NCBI GenBank assembly: GCA_016866735.1
Contig: VGLL01000003.1
Span: 1 to 28,425, forward strand
Direction: 5' to 3'
Source of the DNA: Candidatus Shapirobacteria bacterium
GTDB lineage: Bacteria; Patescibacteriota; Microgenomatia; VGLL01
Length of the DNA: 28,425 nucleotides
The notes under the pieces were generated by a model, which was given only the letters and a program-made list of their open reading frames with translations, searched no databases and had not been told where the DNA came from. Both the position numbers and the translations under genes were made by a program. Positions 1 to 7,460 of this stretch are shown here, in pieces; positions within the stretch are counted from its first letter, which is position 1, and each line of letters begins with the position of its first letter.

Positions 1-754
1 TATTTCTTTCTTCCAGGTTAAAGCTTTGCAGGACATTGCCCAAAAAATCTTTGATCTCGATTTTTCCTTTTGGCTGGACGTGCACCTCACCGATATTCTC
101 AATTTCGGTGGTGATCTTGATCGGCCCATACTCGGAGAAGCGGGGAATTTCCAGGCGGCGCAAGAAGGCCTCTTCGGTGACTGGTCCGGCTACCCGCAGA
201 GAGATAAGCCCGCCCAGTCTTGGCTCGATGCTCGAGCCGCTGGCCACCGTTCCTGCCGCCCCGCCGGCCAGGGGTCCGACCTGCGGCGCAAAATACACGC
301 TGGCGTAGTGCCCGCCGGGAAGGGCATTTTCGGGCACCATAATGACGACATCAACATTGCGACTGGTTTTCGGTTGCAGTACAAAGTCAGTGGGAGAAAC
401 GACAATCCAGGAGGCCAAACTCCAGCGGCCGGCAGTTTGCTCTTCGACCATCTTTGGGGTGCCTTTAACATCAACGACGATAAAATCCCTCGCTTGTGCC
501 GCAAGAAGGAGCGGGTCGGCCGATTCGTTTCTCACCCTTATATTGGCGCGGACCTGTTCTCCCGGTTTGGCGGAGAGACTTTGCAAAGGAGGAGTAATAG
601 TGAGGGTACTACTGGATTGGGCGCTTACAGGTAATAAACAAATAACCAAATAAGTAAATGCCACAAATGAATAAGCAAATAAGCGAATAAGCAAATTTGA
701 AATTTGCCCTCCAAATCGGAGGGTGAAATTTGAAATTGATTTGAAATTTGTCAT
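1..754 (-). CDS. DUF916/WxL-interacting-like surface protein (partial, C-terminus off the left edge)
   Basis: The reading frame is open from an ATG at 754 to the window edge, giving 251 residues without a stop. Residues about 21-46 form a hydrophobic segment ending in PVSAQ, a plausible signal peptide. The mature part starts TLTITPPLQSLSAKPGEQV, the usual opening of DUF916-type (WxL-interacting protein) beta-sandwich domains, followed by a second beta-rich stretch. I infer an exported protein that supports surface proteins, because the next genes encode secreted proteins and another protein of this general type. The start lies 15 nt after the upstream stop, so it is probably the last visible gene of a surface operon. 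The hydrophobic core is encoded by a degenerate tandem repeat, and a GC-rich hairpin (707-723) lies in the 5' coding part. The family assignment rests on motif resemblance only. Confidence 0.65.
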   Translation of the reverse strand, partial: MTNFKSISNFTLRFGGQISNLLIRLFAYSFVAFTYLVICLLPVSAQSSSTLTITPPLQSLSAKPGEQVRANIRVRNESADPLLLAAQARDFIVVDVKGTPKMVEEQTAGRWSLASWIVVSPTDFVLQPKTSRNVDVVIMVPENALPGGHYASVYFAPQVGPLAGGAAGTVASGSSIEPRLGGLISLRVAGPVTEEAFLRRLEIPRFSEYGPIKITTEIENIGEVHVQPKGKIEIKDFLGNVLQSFNLEERN

Positions 755-770
755 TTGGAATTTGGAATTT
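634..770. repeat. Degenerate short tandem repeats plus hairpin at a gene start
   Basis: Positions 634-700 hold about eight degenerate copies of an 8-nt unit close to CAAATAAG, and 725-770 hold copies of TTTGAAAT or TTTGGAAT. Between them lies CCCTCC-AAATC-GGAGGG (707-723), a short hairpin. On the minus strand the first tract encodes the signal-peptide core of the gene starting at 754, and the second spans its start codon and the intergenic gap. Confidence 0.7.
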
Positions 771-2176
771 TAGAACAGCGGCGTTGCGATATACATCACT
801 TTATTGCGATAAGCTCCGGCGGTTTGGGTGCCGGAAACATTGAGGCGGAAACAGACATCGACTATATCGCTGCTAACAGGGGAGTTTTTACTCATGATCG
901 TTTGGGAGGTATCTTGAGTACCGCAAGTACCGGCGGCCGACGTGCAGGCGATTTGTTTGGCATTGAAAGAACGACCTGAATCATCATGCTGGAAGGCGGC
1001 ATCGGTCCCATCTAGAGAATAGCCTAAACCGTCATAGACAGTACTGTTCCACTCTGCGGCGGTAGTATGGGTACAAGCTGAAGCGCCACAGCTGGTATCG
1101 GGAATTTCTGTGGTGGTGCCCCCATCTTTACCTAACTGATTATCCTCCTCCAGAGTTACGCTATAGCCGGTAGGTGAATTGGTAGAAACAGTGAGTCGTT
1201 GGGCGCCCTCGTAGAAGGTAGTCAGAGAAACCGAGCCAAAGGGGATGGAAGAAAACGTGGTGGTCACATCGGTTGTTTGCCCGCAGTATGAGCTGAGACC
1301 CAAGCCGGCGACCGTGAAAGTGATTGACATGGGTACGGTCACGGTTACCAGCACCGACTCGATCATGGCGGTCTTAACCGTCGCGGTTTCTACCACGGTA
1401 TAGCCGGTGGTGTAGTCCAAAAGTTCCACTTTGGTACCGTAGGTGTCGGCCGTGCCTTGAACGTGGCCGCTGGCCGGAGCGGGATTAATTAACTTATTGG
1501 TGCCGCCAATAGTAAAGGTGAGGGCCTGTGAAGCAGAAAGGGTGCCATTGAAGCGGCACTCAAAAGTGTTGAAGCTGGCGGCAGCCGTCGCGGTAGCTGA
1601 TTCCCAGGAAGTGACCCCGCCACCAGTCGGACAGGTAACATCCGAGGCAGTCACCGCCCCCATGTCAAAGCCAGTCTGGTCAGGCAAACCATCATTGTAA
1701 CCAGATGAGGCTGAAGGAATAGAGACGCGGACCGCGCCGTTCGTTAATTCGCCCGCATTAGTCAGGCTTACGGTATGAGTGGCCGACTGGGTCGCGATGA
1801 TCGGGTCCGTAACAACGACCCCGGTCGCCAGGCCGCTCGTGATATCAAAGCTGGTACTATTTAAGATGGCGCCTACCGTGCGGGTGGTATTTGAGGCCGG
1901 ACCGATTTTAACCGTGTCTCCCGGGAAAAGATGGCTGGTATTGGCATCGGGGGGACTGTCGGTAGTCTTAATGGTAATGCTGGTAGCTCCCGTCGCAATC
2001 GTTCCCGAAACACGGGCAAAGTAGGAGAGGCGTGAGTTAGAGAGAGTGTCCTTGACGCTGCTTAGAGATTCCACGGTATTAAGAGGCTTGATCAGAAAAA
2101 AGCCCTGGAACAAAGAGACCGTTAAAAGTACTAAAACAATCCTGACTAGGCGCCTTTTTAATTTACGATTGGTCAT
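770..2176 (-). CDS. Secreted surface protein, WxL-like C-terminal domain
   Basis: This 468-residue protein begins with a basic N-terminus and a hydrophobic helix (about residues 10-30), consistent with export or membrane anchoring. The rest is rich in Ser, Thr, Gly and Val and looks like repeated beta-sandwich modules, with Cys pairs that could form disulfides outside the cell. The last about 180 residues (IPDTSCGASACTH, then a final segment ending NVSGTQTAGAYRNKVMYIA) match the C-terminal domain of the smaller protein at 3678-4409, so the two are paralogous surface proteins. The layout of an FG-like strand, an IPDT/Cys motif and a terminal strand recalls WxL-type cell-wall proteins, but no W-x-L motif is evident. 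With DUF916-like neighbours it probably forms a surface complex. The substrate or ligand is unknown. Confidence 0.7.
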   Translation of the reverse strand: MTNRKLKRRLVRIVLVLLTVSLFQGFFLIKPLNTVESLSSVKDTLSNSRLSYFARVSGTIATGATSITIKTTDSPPDANTSHLFPGDTVKIGPASNTTRTVGAILNSTSFDITSGLATGVVVTDPIIATQSATHTVSLTNAGELTNGAVRVSIPSASSGYNDGLPDQTGFDMGAVTASDVTCPTGGGVTSWESATATAAASFNTFECRFNGTLSASQALTFTIGGTNKLINPAPASGHVQGTADTYGTKVELLDYTTGYTVVETATVKTAMIESVLVTVTVPMSITFTVAGLGLSSYCGQTTDVTTTFSSIPFGSVSLTTFYEGAQRLTVSTNSPTGYSVTLEEDNQLGKDGGTTTEIPDTSCGASACTHTTAAEWNSTVYDGLGYSLDGTDAAFQHDDSGRSFNAKQIACTSAAGTCGTQDTSQTIMSKNSPVSSDIVDVCFRLNVSGTQTAGAYRNKVMYIATPLF

Positions 2177-2254
2177 CTAATGAATGTTAGTTATAAGTAT
2201 TGACCTTCTATTCCCAGATTATCAAGGGGGTAGTTCAAATACAGAATTTGCGTT

Positions 2255-3235
2255 TTATGGCGAAGGAGCGCTCTTTTTGTCTTTGAGTCCCGCTTTGATC
2301 GCTACTAATAAGAGGATGATTAGTAAGAACGCAATAGTAATTTTAATTGGTAGGACATAAAAGACGGTTGAGGCCCAGAGACTCGGTCCTTTTTCGTCGA
2401 GGGTAAATTCGACGCGGGCGCGGAAACGATTAAAGAGAGTATTTAGAATAGAGAATTTAGTATTTAAGGGGAAGGGCTCGATGGTTAACTGCCGGCTGGA
2501 GTTGGCCAGGACATTTTGTGGCAGGAGCTCGGTTTCCGCCTTATGGCCGAATGAATCATTAATGGTAATTTTGCCAAATGGCTTCCAGAGAGTCTTGCCC
2601 GAGTTTTTGGCTTTTAAGTTAAATTTTATGGGCTCAAAAGAATCTAAAATTGAAAATTTATGAGCCTTAACGGCGAATTCTTCTATCTCTCCTTTCTTTA
2701 CCGGCTGCCCATCCCGGGAAACCGTGATGAGGATATTGGCTCCCAAATACCCCCGGCTCTGGCTGGCATTTTGGGATAACTCCTTTCTCAAAAGCTCCTC
2801 GCCGCCTGTCGTAAGGAGGAAGGTGTGATAATAGTCATTTTCTCGGGCCTCCCCGGGAATTTTTATTTTGAGCACGAGCTCTCTGATCTCGCCAGATTTG
2901 ACCAAAAGAGGCCGGTCAAGTCTTAAATCGGCATTTTGCAGGGAAAACCAGGGAGACGAAGTTTGGCTTTCGATGTTTAGGCCGGGAAAGCTTAGCTCGC
3001 CTTTCTCGCCCGACGGAAGAAAAGGAATAACTTTGGGAGTGAGAATGATGTCGTCGCCAAAATTGGAAATTTTATAGACCTGCGTAATCGCTTTTCCCGG
3101 CTGGATCATTGCCTCCAAGAGGGGAGGCCAGATACCCAAGGAGAAAGTTTGGGCTCGCGCCTCGCTAGGCCACGGAAATGCACAGAAGAAAAACAGAACG
3201 GCACAGAATCTGGTCACCCATCGCTTATTTGTCAT
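2255..3235 (-). CDS. DUF916/DUF3324-like membrane-anchored surface protein
   Basis: I chose the start MTNKRWVTRF (ATG 3235-3233) over an ATG 45 nt upstream because it places a clean signal peptide (FCAVLFFFCAFPWPSEARAQ) at the N-terminus; it also overlaps the preceding gene by only 11 nt. The mature part opens with an F-S-L-G-I-W-P-P-L pattern followed by a PGKAITQVYKISN strand pair, the typical first sheet of DUF916-type domains, and continues with a second beta-rich domain. The C-terminus has one transmembrane helix (IKITIAFLLIILLLVAIKAG) and a short basic tail. Signal peptide, two beta domains, one TM helix and a basic tail is the layout of WxL-interacting proteins of Gram-positive bacteria. 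I infer that it holds the neighbouring secreted proteins at the envelope. Confidence 0.65.
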   Translation of the reverse strand: MTNKRWVTRFCAVLFFFCAFPWPSEARAQTFSLGIWPPLLEAMIQPGKAITQVYKISNFGDDIILTPKVIPFLPSGEKGELSFPGLNIESQTSSPWFSLQNADLRLDRPLLVKSGEIRELVLKIKIPGEARENDYYHTFLLTTGGEELLRKELSQNASQSRGYLGANILITVSRDGQPVKKGEIEEFAVKAHKFSILDSFEPIKFNLKAKNSGKTLWKPFGKITINDSFGHKAETELLPQNVLANSSRQLTIEPFPLNTKFSILNTLFNRFRARVEFTLDEKGPSLWASTVFYVLPIKITIAFLLIILLLVAIKAGLKDKKSAPSP

Positions 3236-3641
3236 AGCCCACGATCCTCCGTCGAATATCAACGCCGTTTCTGGCGCCAAAATTTACTAAGAAACCTACT
3301 CGATAAGATGTTCCGCCGAGGTAATACGAAAGCTGTCTCTCGTCATTCCTGGGCAAGAACTCAACTGCCTTGGCCTCGATAATGATTTTATCATCAATTA
3401 AGAAGTCTGGCCGATACACGCCAACCTTTTTGCCTTGATAAATGATGTTAATTGAAGCTTCCTGACAAAAAGAAATACCTCTTTCCTTAAATTCGGCCGC
3501 TAAGGCTTTGACGTAAATGCTTTCTTTATGGTACGGCCCGAGAGTTTTATAAACGGTAAAAATAGCCCCCCGAATTTGGTAACTTAGTTTCGGATATAAC
3601 AACTTTGTTTGGGAAGCGGTTCCGTGCGTTTCCGTTTTCAT
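3225..3641 (-). CDS. GxxExxY family protein
   Basis: This 138-residue protein matches the GxxExxY family: YPKLSYQIRGAIFTVYKTLG, then GPYHKESIYVKAL (G-x-x-x-E-S-x-Y), a YQGKKVGVYRPDFLIDD strand pair and the conserved IIIEAKA. The D-F-L...E-A-K spacing is a PD-(D/E)XK-like nuclease core, although activity has not been established for most members. The C-terminal part (YYLGGTSYRVGFLVNFGA) is also typical. Length is normal for the family. It sits between surface-protein genes, overlaps the next gene by 11 nt and has different GC and codon character from them, which suggests a small inserted cargo gene. The start MKTETHG follows a degenerate ACACAGAATG tandem repeat, so the first dozen residues may not be conserved. 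Confidence 0.8.
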   Translation of the reverse strand: MKTETHGTASQTKLLYPKLSYQIRGAIFTVYKTLGPYHKESIYVKALAAEFKERGISFCQEASINIIYQGKKVGVYRPDFLIDDKIIIEAKAVEFLPRNDERQLSYYLGGTSYRVGFLVNFGARNGVDIRRRIVGYDK

Positions 3642-3673
3642 TTCTGTGTCATTCTGTGTTATTCTGTGTTCCT
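3640..3673. repeat. Tandem repeat, unit about ATTCTGTGTT
   Basis: About three degenerate copies of a 10-nt unit (ATTCTGTGTT) fill the gap between the gene ending at 3678 and the start of the GxxExxY gene on the minus strand. Confidence 0.7.
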
Positions 3674-3677
3674 TCTT

Positions 3678-4409
3678 TCAGAAGGAGGGTGTCGCGATAA
3701 AAGTAATCATATTCCGATAAACTCCGGCGGCTTGAGCGCCAGAGACATTCACTTTGTAGGTGACGGTGGCCTGGCGCGATTTACCGACATTGATAGAGGA
3801 CATGACTATTTGGGCCGACTCGCCCAAGGAGCGGTCGGCAAACTGCTTGTAATAAATGGAATCAATAAAGGCCGCCGGGACGTCGTTGCCGGACATATTG
3901 TAGCCAAAGCCATAGGTGGTGTTATTGACCCAGACGCCGGCGGTCGTTTCCGAACAGGTGCCGCTATCGCAAGTGGTATCGGGGATGGTGGTGCCGGTTG
4001 CCATTTTCAAGGGGTAATTTTCTTGGCTAGTCACCTGATAACCGCCGGCGCCGCCAGCAGAGACGGTTAAGGTATTGGTCTGGGTGCTGGGCGTGCCGGC
4101 CGCAATCGTGCCGAAATTAACGGCCATTGAAGAAATGGCAAAAGAAAAGGGAATGATTGATTTTATGTACCAGAACCCGGCTCTTACCTTGTAACCGGTT
4201 GAAGCATAAAGGCCGGAACCGGTTTGGCCGGCGGTGTCGCCGAGTTTATAATTTTCTGAAGATTTTTGCCCCGCCATCATGTTTAAATTGGGGAATTGAA
4301 TTTGGTAGGCAGGGGAGGTCATATCGGCAGCCCCGCTAAGCGGGGCAAAGCCAATTAGTCTAATTAGACAAATTAGGCAAATCAGCAGCTTAATCGCTTG
4401 TTTCATCAA
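3678..4409 (-). CDS. Secreted surface protein, paralogue of the C-terminal domain at 770-2176
   Basis: The 243-residue protein has a strongly hydrophobic N-terminus (about residues 5-28, ending in SGAAD) that serves as a signal peptide, then a segment with YQIQFPNLNMMAGQKSSENY and GLYASTGYKVRAGFWY, which is common at the front of secreted CPR proteins. From about residue 95 it has the same domain as the end of the larger protein at 770-2176: VNFGTIAAG, IPDTTCDSGTC, GFGYNMSG and a terminal NVSGAQAAGVYRNMITFIA. One membrane-proximal strand region lies between. It is probably displayed or bound at the cell surface. The signal-peptide core is written by a 9-nt tandem repeat. It overlaps the upstream gene by 20 nt, so the two are co-transcribed. 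Function unknown. Confidence 0.75.
   Translation of the reverse strand: MMKQAIKLLICLICLIRLIGFAPLSGAADMTSPAYQIQFPNLNMMAGQKSSENYKLGDTAGQTGSGLYASTGYKVRAGFWYIKSIIPFSFAISSMAVNFGTIAAGTPSTQTNTLTVSAGGAGGYQVTSQENYPLKMATGTTIPDTTCDSGTCSETTAGVWVNNTTYGFGYNMSGNDVPAAFIDSIYYKQFADRSLGESAQIVMSSINVGKSRQATVTYKVNVSGAQAAGVYRNMITFIATPSF
4346..4395. repeat. 9-nt tandem repeat encoding a signal-peptide core
   Basis: On the minus strand the sequence reads as about four copies of CTAATTTGT-like 9-mers. In frame they encode L-I-C, L-I-C, L-I-R, L-I-G, the hydrophobic core of the signal peptide of the gene at 3678-4409. The same unit recurs at 6324-6357 at the start of comEC. Confidence 0.75.
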
Positions 4410-5100
4410 TCTTTTCTTTCAGCTTCTGGCTTTGGCGCAAAAGCCTCTTTGCTATTTCGTGAATTTCTCTTAGCGATTCGCGATGAATGGGCGATAAACG
4501 CATATCGGCGACAAAACTACTAGTTTTATCAATTATCGAGGTTAGACCAGCCTTCAGGTTTAAACAAAGCCAGAGCAGGCTGTCTTCCTCTTCGGTTTCC
4601 AGTTTTTTCTCCAGTTCTTCCTTTTGCCTGGCCAGAATCTGAATTTCCCCCTTTTGGTGCAGTACCTTAAGATATTGCCGGCCGAAAAAGAGAGCAAGGG
4701 GAGTAATGAAAAGAAAAGAACCAAGCTGAACTGCGGCATTTAAAGAATTGAGGGAGTCGGCGAAAAAAAACGCCAAGGATAAAGTTAAGGTTAGCGTGAC
4801 CGCCGGCTCAAAAAAGAGAGAAACGCCGAAGAGGAGAAAATAAGTTAAGAAAAAGACGGGTGAGTTTAAGCCGCCGGTTGAGGAGACGAGAAGCAGGATG
4901 ACAACAGTAAGAATAATGGCTTCGGGCGCAACCGAGGACTTAATTTTCAGCAAACGGAAGAAGAAATAGGAAATCACTAGGCCGGCAACGAGCTGAAGAT
5001 CATAGGGAGACAATGAAGGATCGTTGACCCAGAAAAAGGTTAAGAGAACAGCCAGCCCCAAGAGAAATGAATGAAAAAGAAAAAGCAGACTTGTCGCCAT
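4390..5100 (-). CDS. Six-helix membrane protein with coiled coil, DHp-like tail
   Basis: The first about 145 residues form about six hydrophobic helices separated by short loops, similar to the sensor regions of membrane histidine kinases. A charged coiled coil follows (RQKEELEKKLETEEEDS), then about 65 helical residues including GLTSIIDKTSSF and SPIHRESLREIHEIAKRLLRQSQKL. This resembles the two-helix dimerisation domain of histidine kinases, but the usual H-E-x-x-x-P site is absent and there is no ATPase domain. It may be a degenerate or truncated sensor, or simply a membrane scaffold. It overlaps the downstream secreted-protein gene by 20 nt and is divergent from the TrpR-like regulator gene. 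Its own promoter is visible at 5110-5138. Confidence 0.65.
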   Translation of the reverse strand: MATSLLFLFHSFLLGLAVLLTFFWVNDPSLSPYDLQLVAGLVISYFFFRLLKIKSSVAPEAIILTVVILLLVSSTGGLNSPVFFLTYFLLFGVSLFFEPAVTLTLTLSLAFFFADSLNSLNAAVQLGSFLFITPLALFFGRQYLKVLHQKGEIQILARQKEELEKKLETEEEDSLLWLCLNLKAGLTSIIDKTSSFVADMRLSPIHRESLREIHEIAKRLLRQSQKLKEKIDETSD

Positions 5101-5109
5101 TTCAAGAAA

Positions 5110-5138
5110 ATTTTGTCATAAGCGGAGAAAAATTGCAA
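5110..5138 (-). promoter_or_regulatory. Promoter of the membrane-protein gene at 5100
   Basis: On the minus strand TTGCAA, a 17-nt spacer and CAAAAT are followed after 9 nt by the ATG. The distance implies a leaderless transcript. Confidence 0.55.
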
Positions 5139-5146
5139 ACTTCCCC

Positions 5147-5175
5147 TTGACTTCATTACGCTATCGTAATATAGT
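5147..5175 (+). promoter_or_regulatory. Promoter with embedded dyad operator for the TrpR-like gene
   Basis: TTGACT (5147-5152), a 17-nt spacer and TATAGT (5170-5175) form a good sigma70-type promoter. The dyad ATTACG-CTAT-CGTAAT (5155-5170) fills the spacer, the position where a repressor would block RNA polymerase. The ATG follows 9 nt after the -10 box. The same dyad recurs at 5643-5658. Confidence 0.75.
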
Positions 5176-5184
5176 AAGCAGGAA

Positions 5185-5652
5185 ATGACGAAAATTTCCC
5201 GCCTTCGGGTTGACCCGGAAAAAATGTCCCTATTTTTGGATGACTTTTGGTCTGCAGTCGCTTCTTTGGAGTCGAAAGAAGAGGCACGAGGATTCTTTAA
5301 TGAGTTCTTAAGCCACACTGAAAGAAAAATGTTTGCCAAGCGATTTCAGGTGGTTATCATGCTTCTTGCTGGCTATGATTATTCCTCGATTAAGAGCCGC
5401 TTAAGGGTAAGCGAAGGAACCATTAGCAAAATCAGCAATTGGCTTGAGGAAAATCGGGAATCTTTGCTTAAGGTTGCCCAAAGAATTTTATCTCTCAAAA
5501 GAAAAAGGGCCGAGGAACTGACGGGTGAGTCGCGAAGCCGAGTTTTTGGCGGCGACTTACTCTCGCCAATTGTAGGGGAGATTGCCAACTCGGCCGCCCG
5601 CTCTTTGGCCAAGAGAAGAAAGAGGCTGTCATTATCGACTTCATTACGATAG
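5185..5652 (+). CDS. TrpR/YerC-like DNA-binding repressor
   Basis: This 155-residue protein fits the Trp-repressor superfamily (TrpR, YerC/YecD). Residues about 10-90 contain FLDDFWSAVASLESKEEARGF, then LSHTERKMFAKRFQVVIMLLAG and the helix-turn-helix YDYSSIKSRLRVSEGTISKIS, where V-S-E-G-T-I-S is the recognition helix start. After residue 95 there is a basic tail not seen in short family members. The ATG at 5185 was chosen for its position 9 nt after the -10 box. Because the same dyad lies in its own promoter and again across its stop codon just before comEA, I infer that it represses itself and the DNA-uptake genes. The effector, if any, is unknown; YerC-like members usually lack the tryptophan pocket. 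Confidence 0.8.
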   Translation: MTKISRLRVDPEKMSLFLDDFWSAVASLESKEEARGFFNEFLSHTERKMFAKRFQVVIMLLAGYDYSSIKSRLRVSEGTISKISNWLEENRESLLKVAQRILSLKRKRAEELTGESRSRVFGGDLLSPIVGEIANSAARSLAKRRKRLSLSTSLR

Positions 5653-5663
5653 CGTAATAGACT
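5634..5663 (+). promoter_or_regulatory. Second dyad operator and weak promoter before comEA
   Basis: ATTACG-ATAG-CGTAAT (5643-5658) repeats the dyad of the upstream promoter with the same arms and an inverted centre. The preceding CGACTTC and following TAGACT align with the -35 and -10 boxes of the first promoter but are weaker. The repressor's TAG stop (5650-5652) lies in the centre of the dyad. Confidence 0.65.
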
Positions 5664-5666
5664 ACG

Positions 5667-6323
5667 ATGGAGGAGATTGATCTTAAGTTAGGTAATCGAG
5701 AAATTGCGGGGAGGTTTAATCTAGAAAATTTTTTGGAAAGCCATAAATGGGCGTTTTTTGCGGCGTTAAGCGGGTTAGTTTTGGTCGGCCTTGGATTTTG
5801 GGGGATCCTGCGCCTAAACCAGCCAGAGGAAAAAATTGAGATTATCTCTTCAGAAGAGAACGCGGAACAGGAATTGAAAAAGACCATTTTTGTCGATATC
5901 GAAGGCGCGGTGATGCAGCCGGGTGTTTATGAGCTGCCGGCGGAAAGTCGCATTAACGATTTATTGATAAAGGCTGGTGGGTTGGCTGGTTTAGCCGATC
6001 GTGATTGGGTGGCCAAGAATTTAAATCTCGCCCAGAAGTTAATCGATGGGGCGAAAATCTACGTACCCGAGCGAAGCGAGACCCCTCGAATCCACCAAAT
6101 CGGTGGAGGAGTGGGGCAAACTACTAGTTCAAATATCAAAAGCCTAATTAATATCAACACTGCTTCGATTGCTGAGCTGGATACGCTTTGGGGGATTGGC
6201 CAGGCCACCGCCCAGAAAATTACCGCCGGCCGACCGTATCAAGCGATTGAGGAACTGCAAACCAGAAAAATTGTCAACGCCAATGTCTGGAAAGCAATTA
6301 AAGACAAAATCTCAGTCTATTAA
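5667..6323 (+). CDS. comEA: ComEA-like DNA-uptake protein
   Basis: The protein has three parts in the ComEA order. A membrane helix lies at about residues 30-50 (WAFFAALSGLVLVGLGFWG). An SLBB domain follows at about 75-140 (VDIEGAVMQPGVYELP, then INDLLIKAGG and GAKIYVPE). The last about 60 residues are a helix-hairpin-helix DNA-binding domain (LININTASIAELDTLWGIG, then ATAQKITAGRPY). ComEA binds incoming double-stranded DNA outside the membrane and passes it to ComEC. Length is normal (218 aa). The linker between SLBB and HhH (RSETPRIHQIGGGVGQ) is written by an imperfect inverted repeat (about 6066-6120), so it looks like an inserted element tolerated in a flexible region. The gene begins 14 nt after the repressor gene and is followed after 12 nt by comEC. 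Confidence 0.9.
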   Translation: MEEIDLKLGNREIAGRFNLENFLESHKWAFFAALSGLVLVGLGFWGILRLNQPEEKIEIISSEENAEQELKKTIFVDIEGAVMQPGVYELPAESRINDLLIKAGGLAGLADRDWVAKNLNLAQKLIDGAKIYVPERSETPRIHQIGGGVGQTTSSNIKSLININTASIAELDTLWGIGQATAQKITAGRPYQAIEELQTRKIVNANVWKAIKDKISVY

Positions 6324-6357
6324 AATTCGACTAATTTGACTAATTGGGCTAATTATC
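6324..6357. repeat. 9-nt tandem repeat at the comEC start
   Basis: Three to four copies of GACTAATTT-like 9-mers span the comEA-comEC junction. The TTG start codon of comEC lies inside the repeat, so its first residues (T-N-W-A-N-Y-L) are repeat-derived. Confidence 0.7.
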
Positions 6358-7460
6358 TTAGGGTTGGGTTAGTGGCTGTGGCGGTTTCTCTTCTTTGGTT
6401 TTGGCGGTTTGAGACAAGCTTACCAAAAGGTCTGAAAGCCGGCCAAAAGGTAAGGATTACCGGCGTCTTATCAGCCGAAACGCAAGTTTTGGGTAATTTA
6501 CAGAAATTCGCGCTAGCGGGAGTGAAGGTAAGAACATCCAGATTTCCCGAATATCACTGGGGCGATAGACTAGTTGTCACCGGCCAAGTTAAGATTGGAA
6601 AGCAAAACTGGCTACTTACCGAGTATCTCCTCGAATGGCCAAAGATAGAGGAGGTTTCCCCGACTTTCCGGATTTCCCCGATTACTTCTTTTCGGGAGAA
6701 GCTGGTCAACATTTATCGACAAAATCTGCCCGAACCCTATGCCTCGCTCTTGGGCGGCATTGTTTTGGGAGAAAAAAGTTCTTTGCCCCAGGACTTCTAT
6801 CAAGCGCTTAAAAAGACAGGGACAATGCATCTTGTGGTTGCCTCCGGGGCAAATATTGCTTTTTTCGCCGGCCATCTGATGTTTTTCTTACCATTTTTAA
6901 TTAATAGGAGACTTTCTTATATACTTACCATTACTGCGATATGGTTTTATGTATTACTGGCAGGCGGCGAGGCGCCGGTTTTGCGGGCGGGAATCATGGG
7001 GACAATCGGTTATTTCGGCTTAAGTTTGGGGAGAGAGAAGGAGAGTTTAGTCGCCCTTCTTTTAGCCGGTCTTATTTTATTATTGCTTTGGCCGCGCTCT
7101 CTCTTTGATCTTGGTTTCCAGCTTTCTTTTGCGGCTACAGCGGGAATAATTCTTCTGGCTGGTCGAAAATGGGGAATGGCCGAAAAACTTCCTGCCCAAA
7201 TACGCGTCAGTCTCAAAACGACACTGGCGGCCCAAGCCCTTACTACTCCCATCATTTTTTTATCTTTCGGCACTTATCCCCTTATCTCACCAGTGGCGAA
7301 TTTAGCTGTTTTTTGGACGATTCCCTACCTGATGCTTTTTGGTTTTTTGGCGGTCGCCTTTGGCCTTTTACTGCCTTTCCTGGGCCGAGCATTGGCCCTT
7401 CTCTCTTTTCCCCTCCTTTTCTATTTTGTCAAAGTGATTGAGCTTTTACAAAACTTATGA
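6336..7460 (+). CDS. comEC: ComEC membrane channel (competence domain)
   Basis: This is the DNA-translocation channel part of ComEC. It opens with a hydrophobic segment and a soluble OB-like region (KAGQKVRITGVLSAETQVLG, then WGDRLVVTGQVK), then the competence domain: SLLGGIVLGEKSSLPQDFY, the TGTMHLVVASGANI signature and several membrane helices, including a GEAPVLRAGIMG helix. Canonical ComEC carries its metallo-beta-lactamase domain in the same chain; here that domain is a separate gene overlapping by 4 nt (ATGA). The start is TTG at 6336, chosen because no closer ATG precedes the first hydrophobic segment. It should act with ComEA to bring single-stranded DNA into the cell. Confidence 0.9.
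   Translation: MTNWANYLRVGLVAVAVSLLWFWRFETSLPKGLKAGQKVRITGVLSAETQVLGNLQKFALAGVKVRTSRFPEYHWGDRLVVTGQVKIGKQNWLLTEYLLEWPKIEEVSPTFRISPITSFREKLVNIYRQNLPEPYASLLGGIVLGEKSSLPQDFYQALKKTGTMHLVVASGANIAFFAGHLMFFLPFLINRRLSYILTITAIWFYVLLAGGEAPVLRAGIMGTIGYFGLSLGREKESLVALLLAGLILLLLWPRSLFDLGFQLSFAATAGIILLAGRKWGMAEKLPAQIRVSLKTTLAAQALTTPIIFLSFGTYPLISPVANLAVFWTIPYLMLFGFLAVAFGLLLPFLGRALALLSFPLLFYFVKVIELLQNL

Noticed and set aside
26..653. Plus-strand reading frames of up to 202 codons
   Set aside because: They are antisense to a continuous minus-strand frame with a clear signal peptide and DUF916-like sequence, and their own translations have no recognisable domain.
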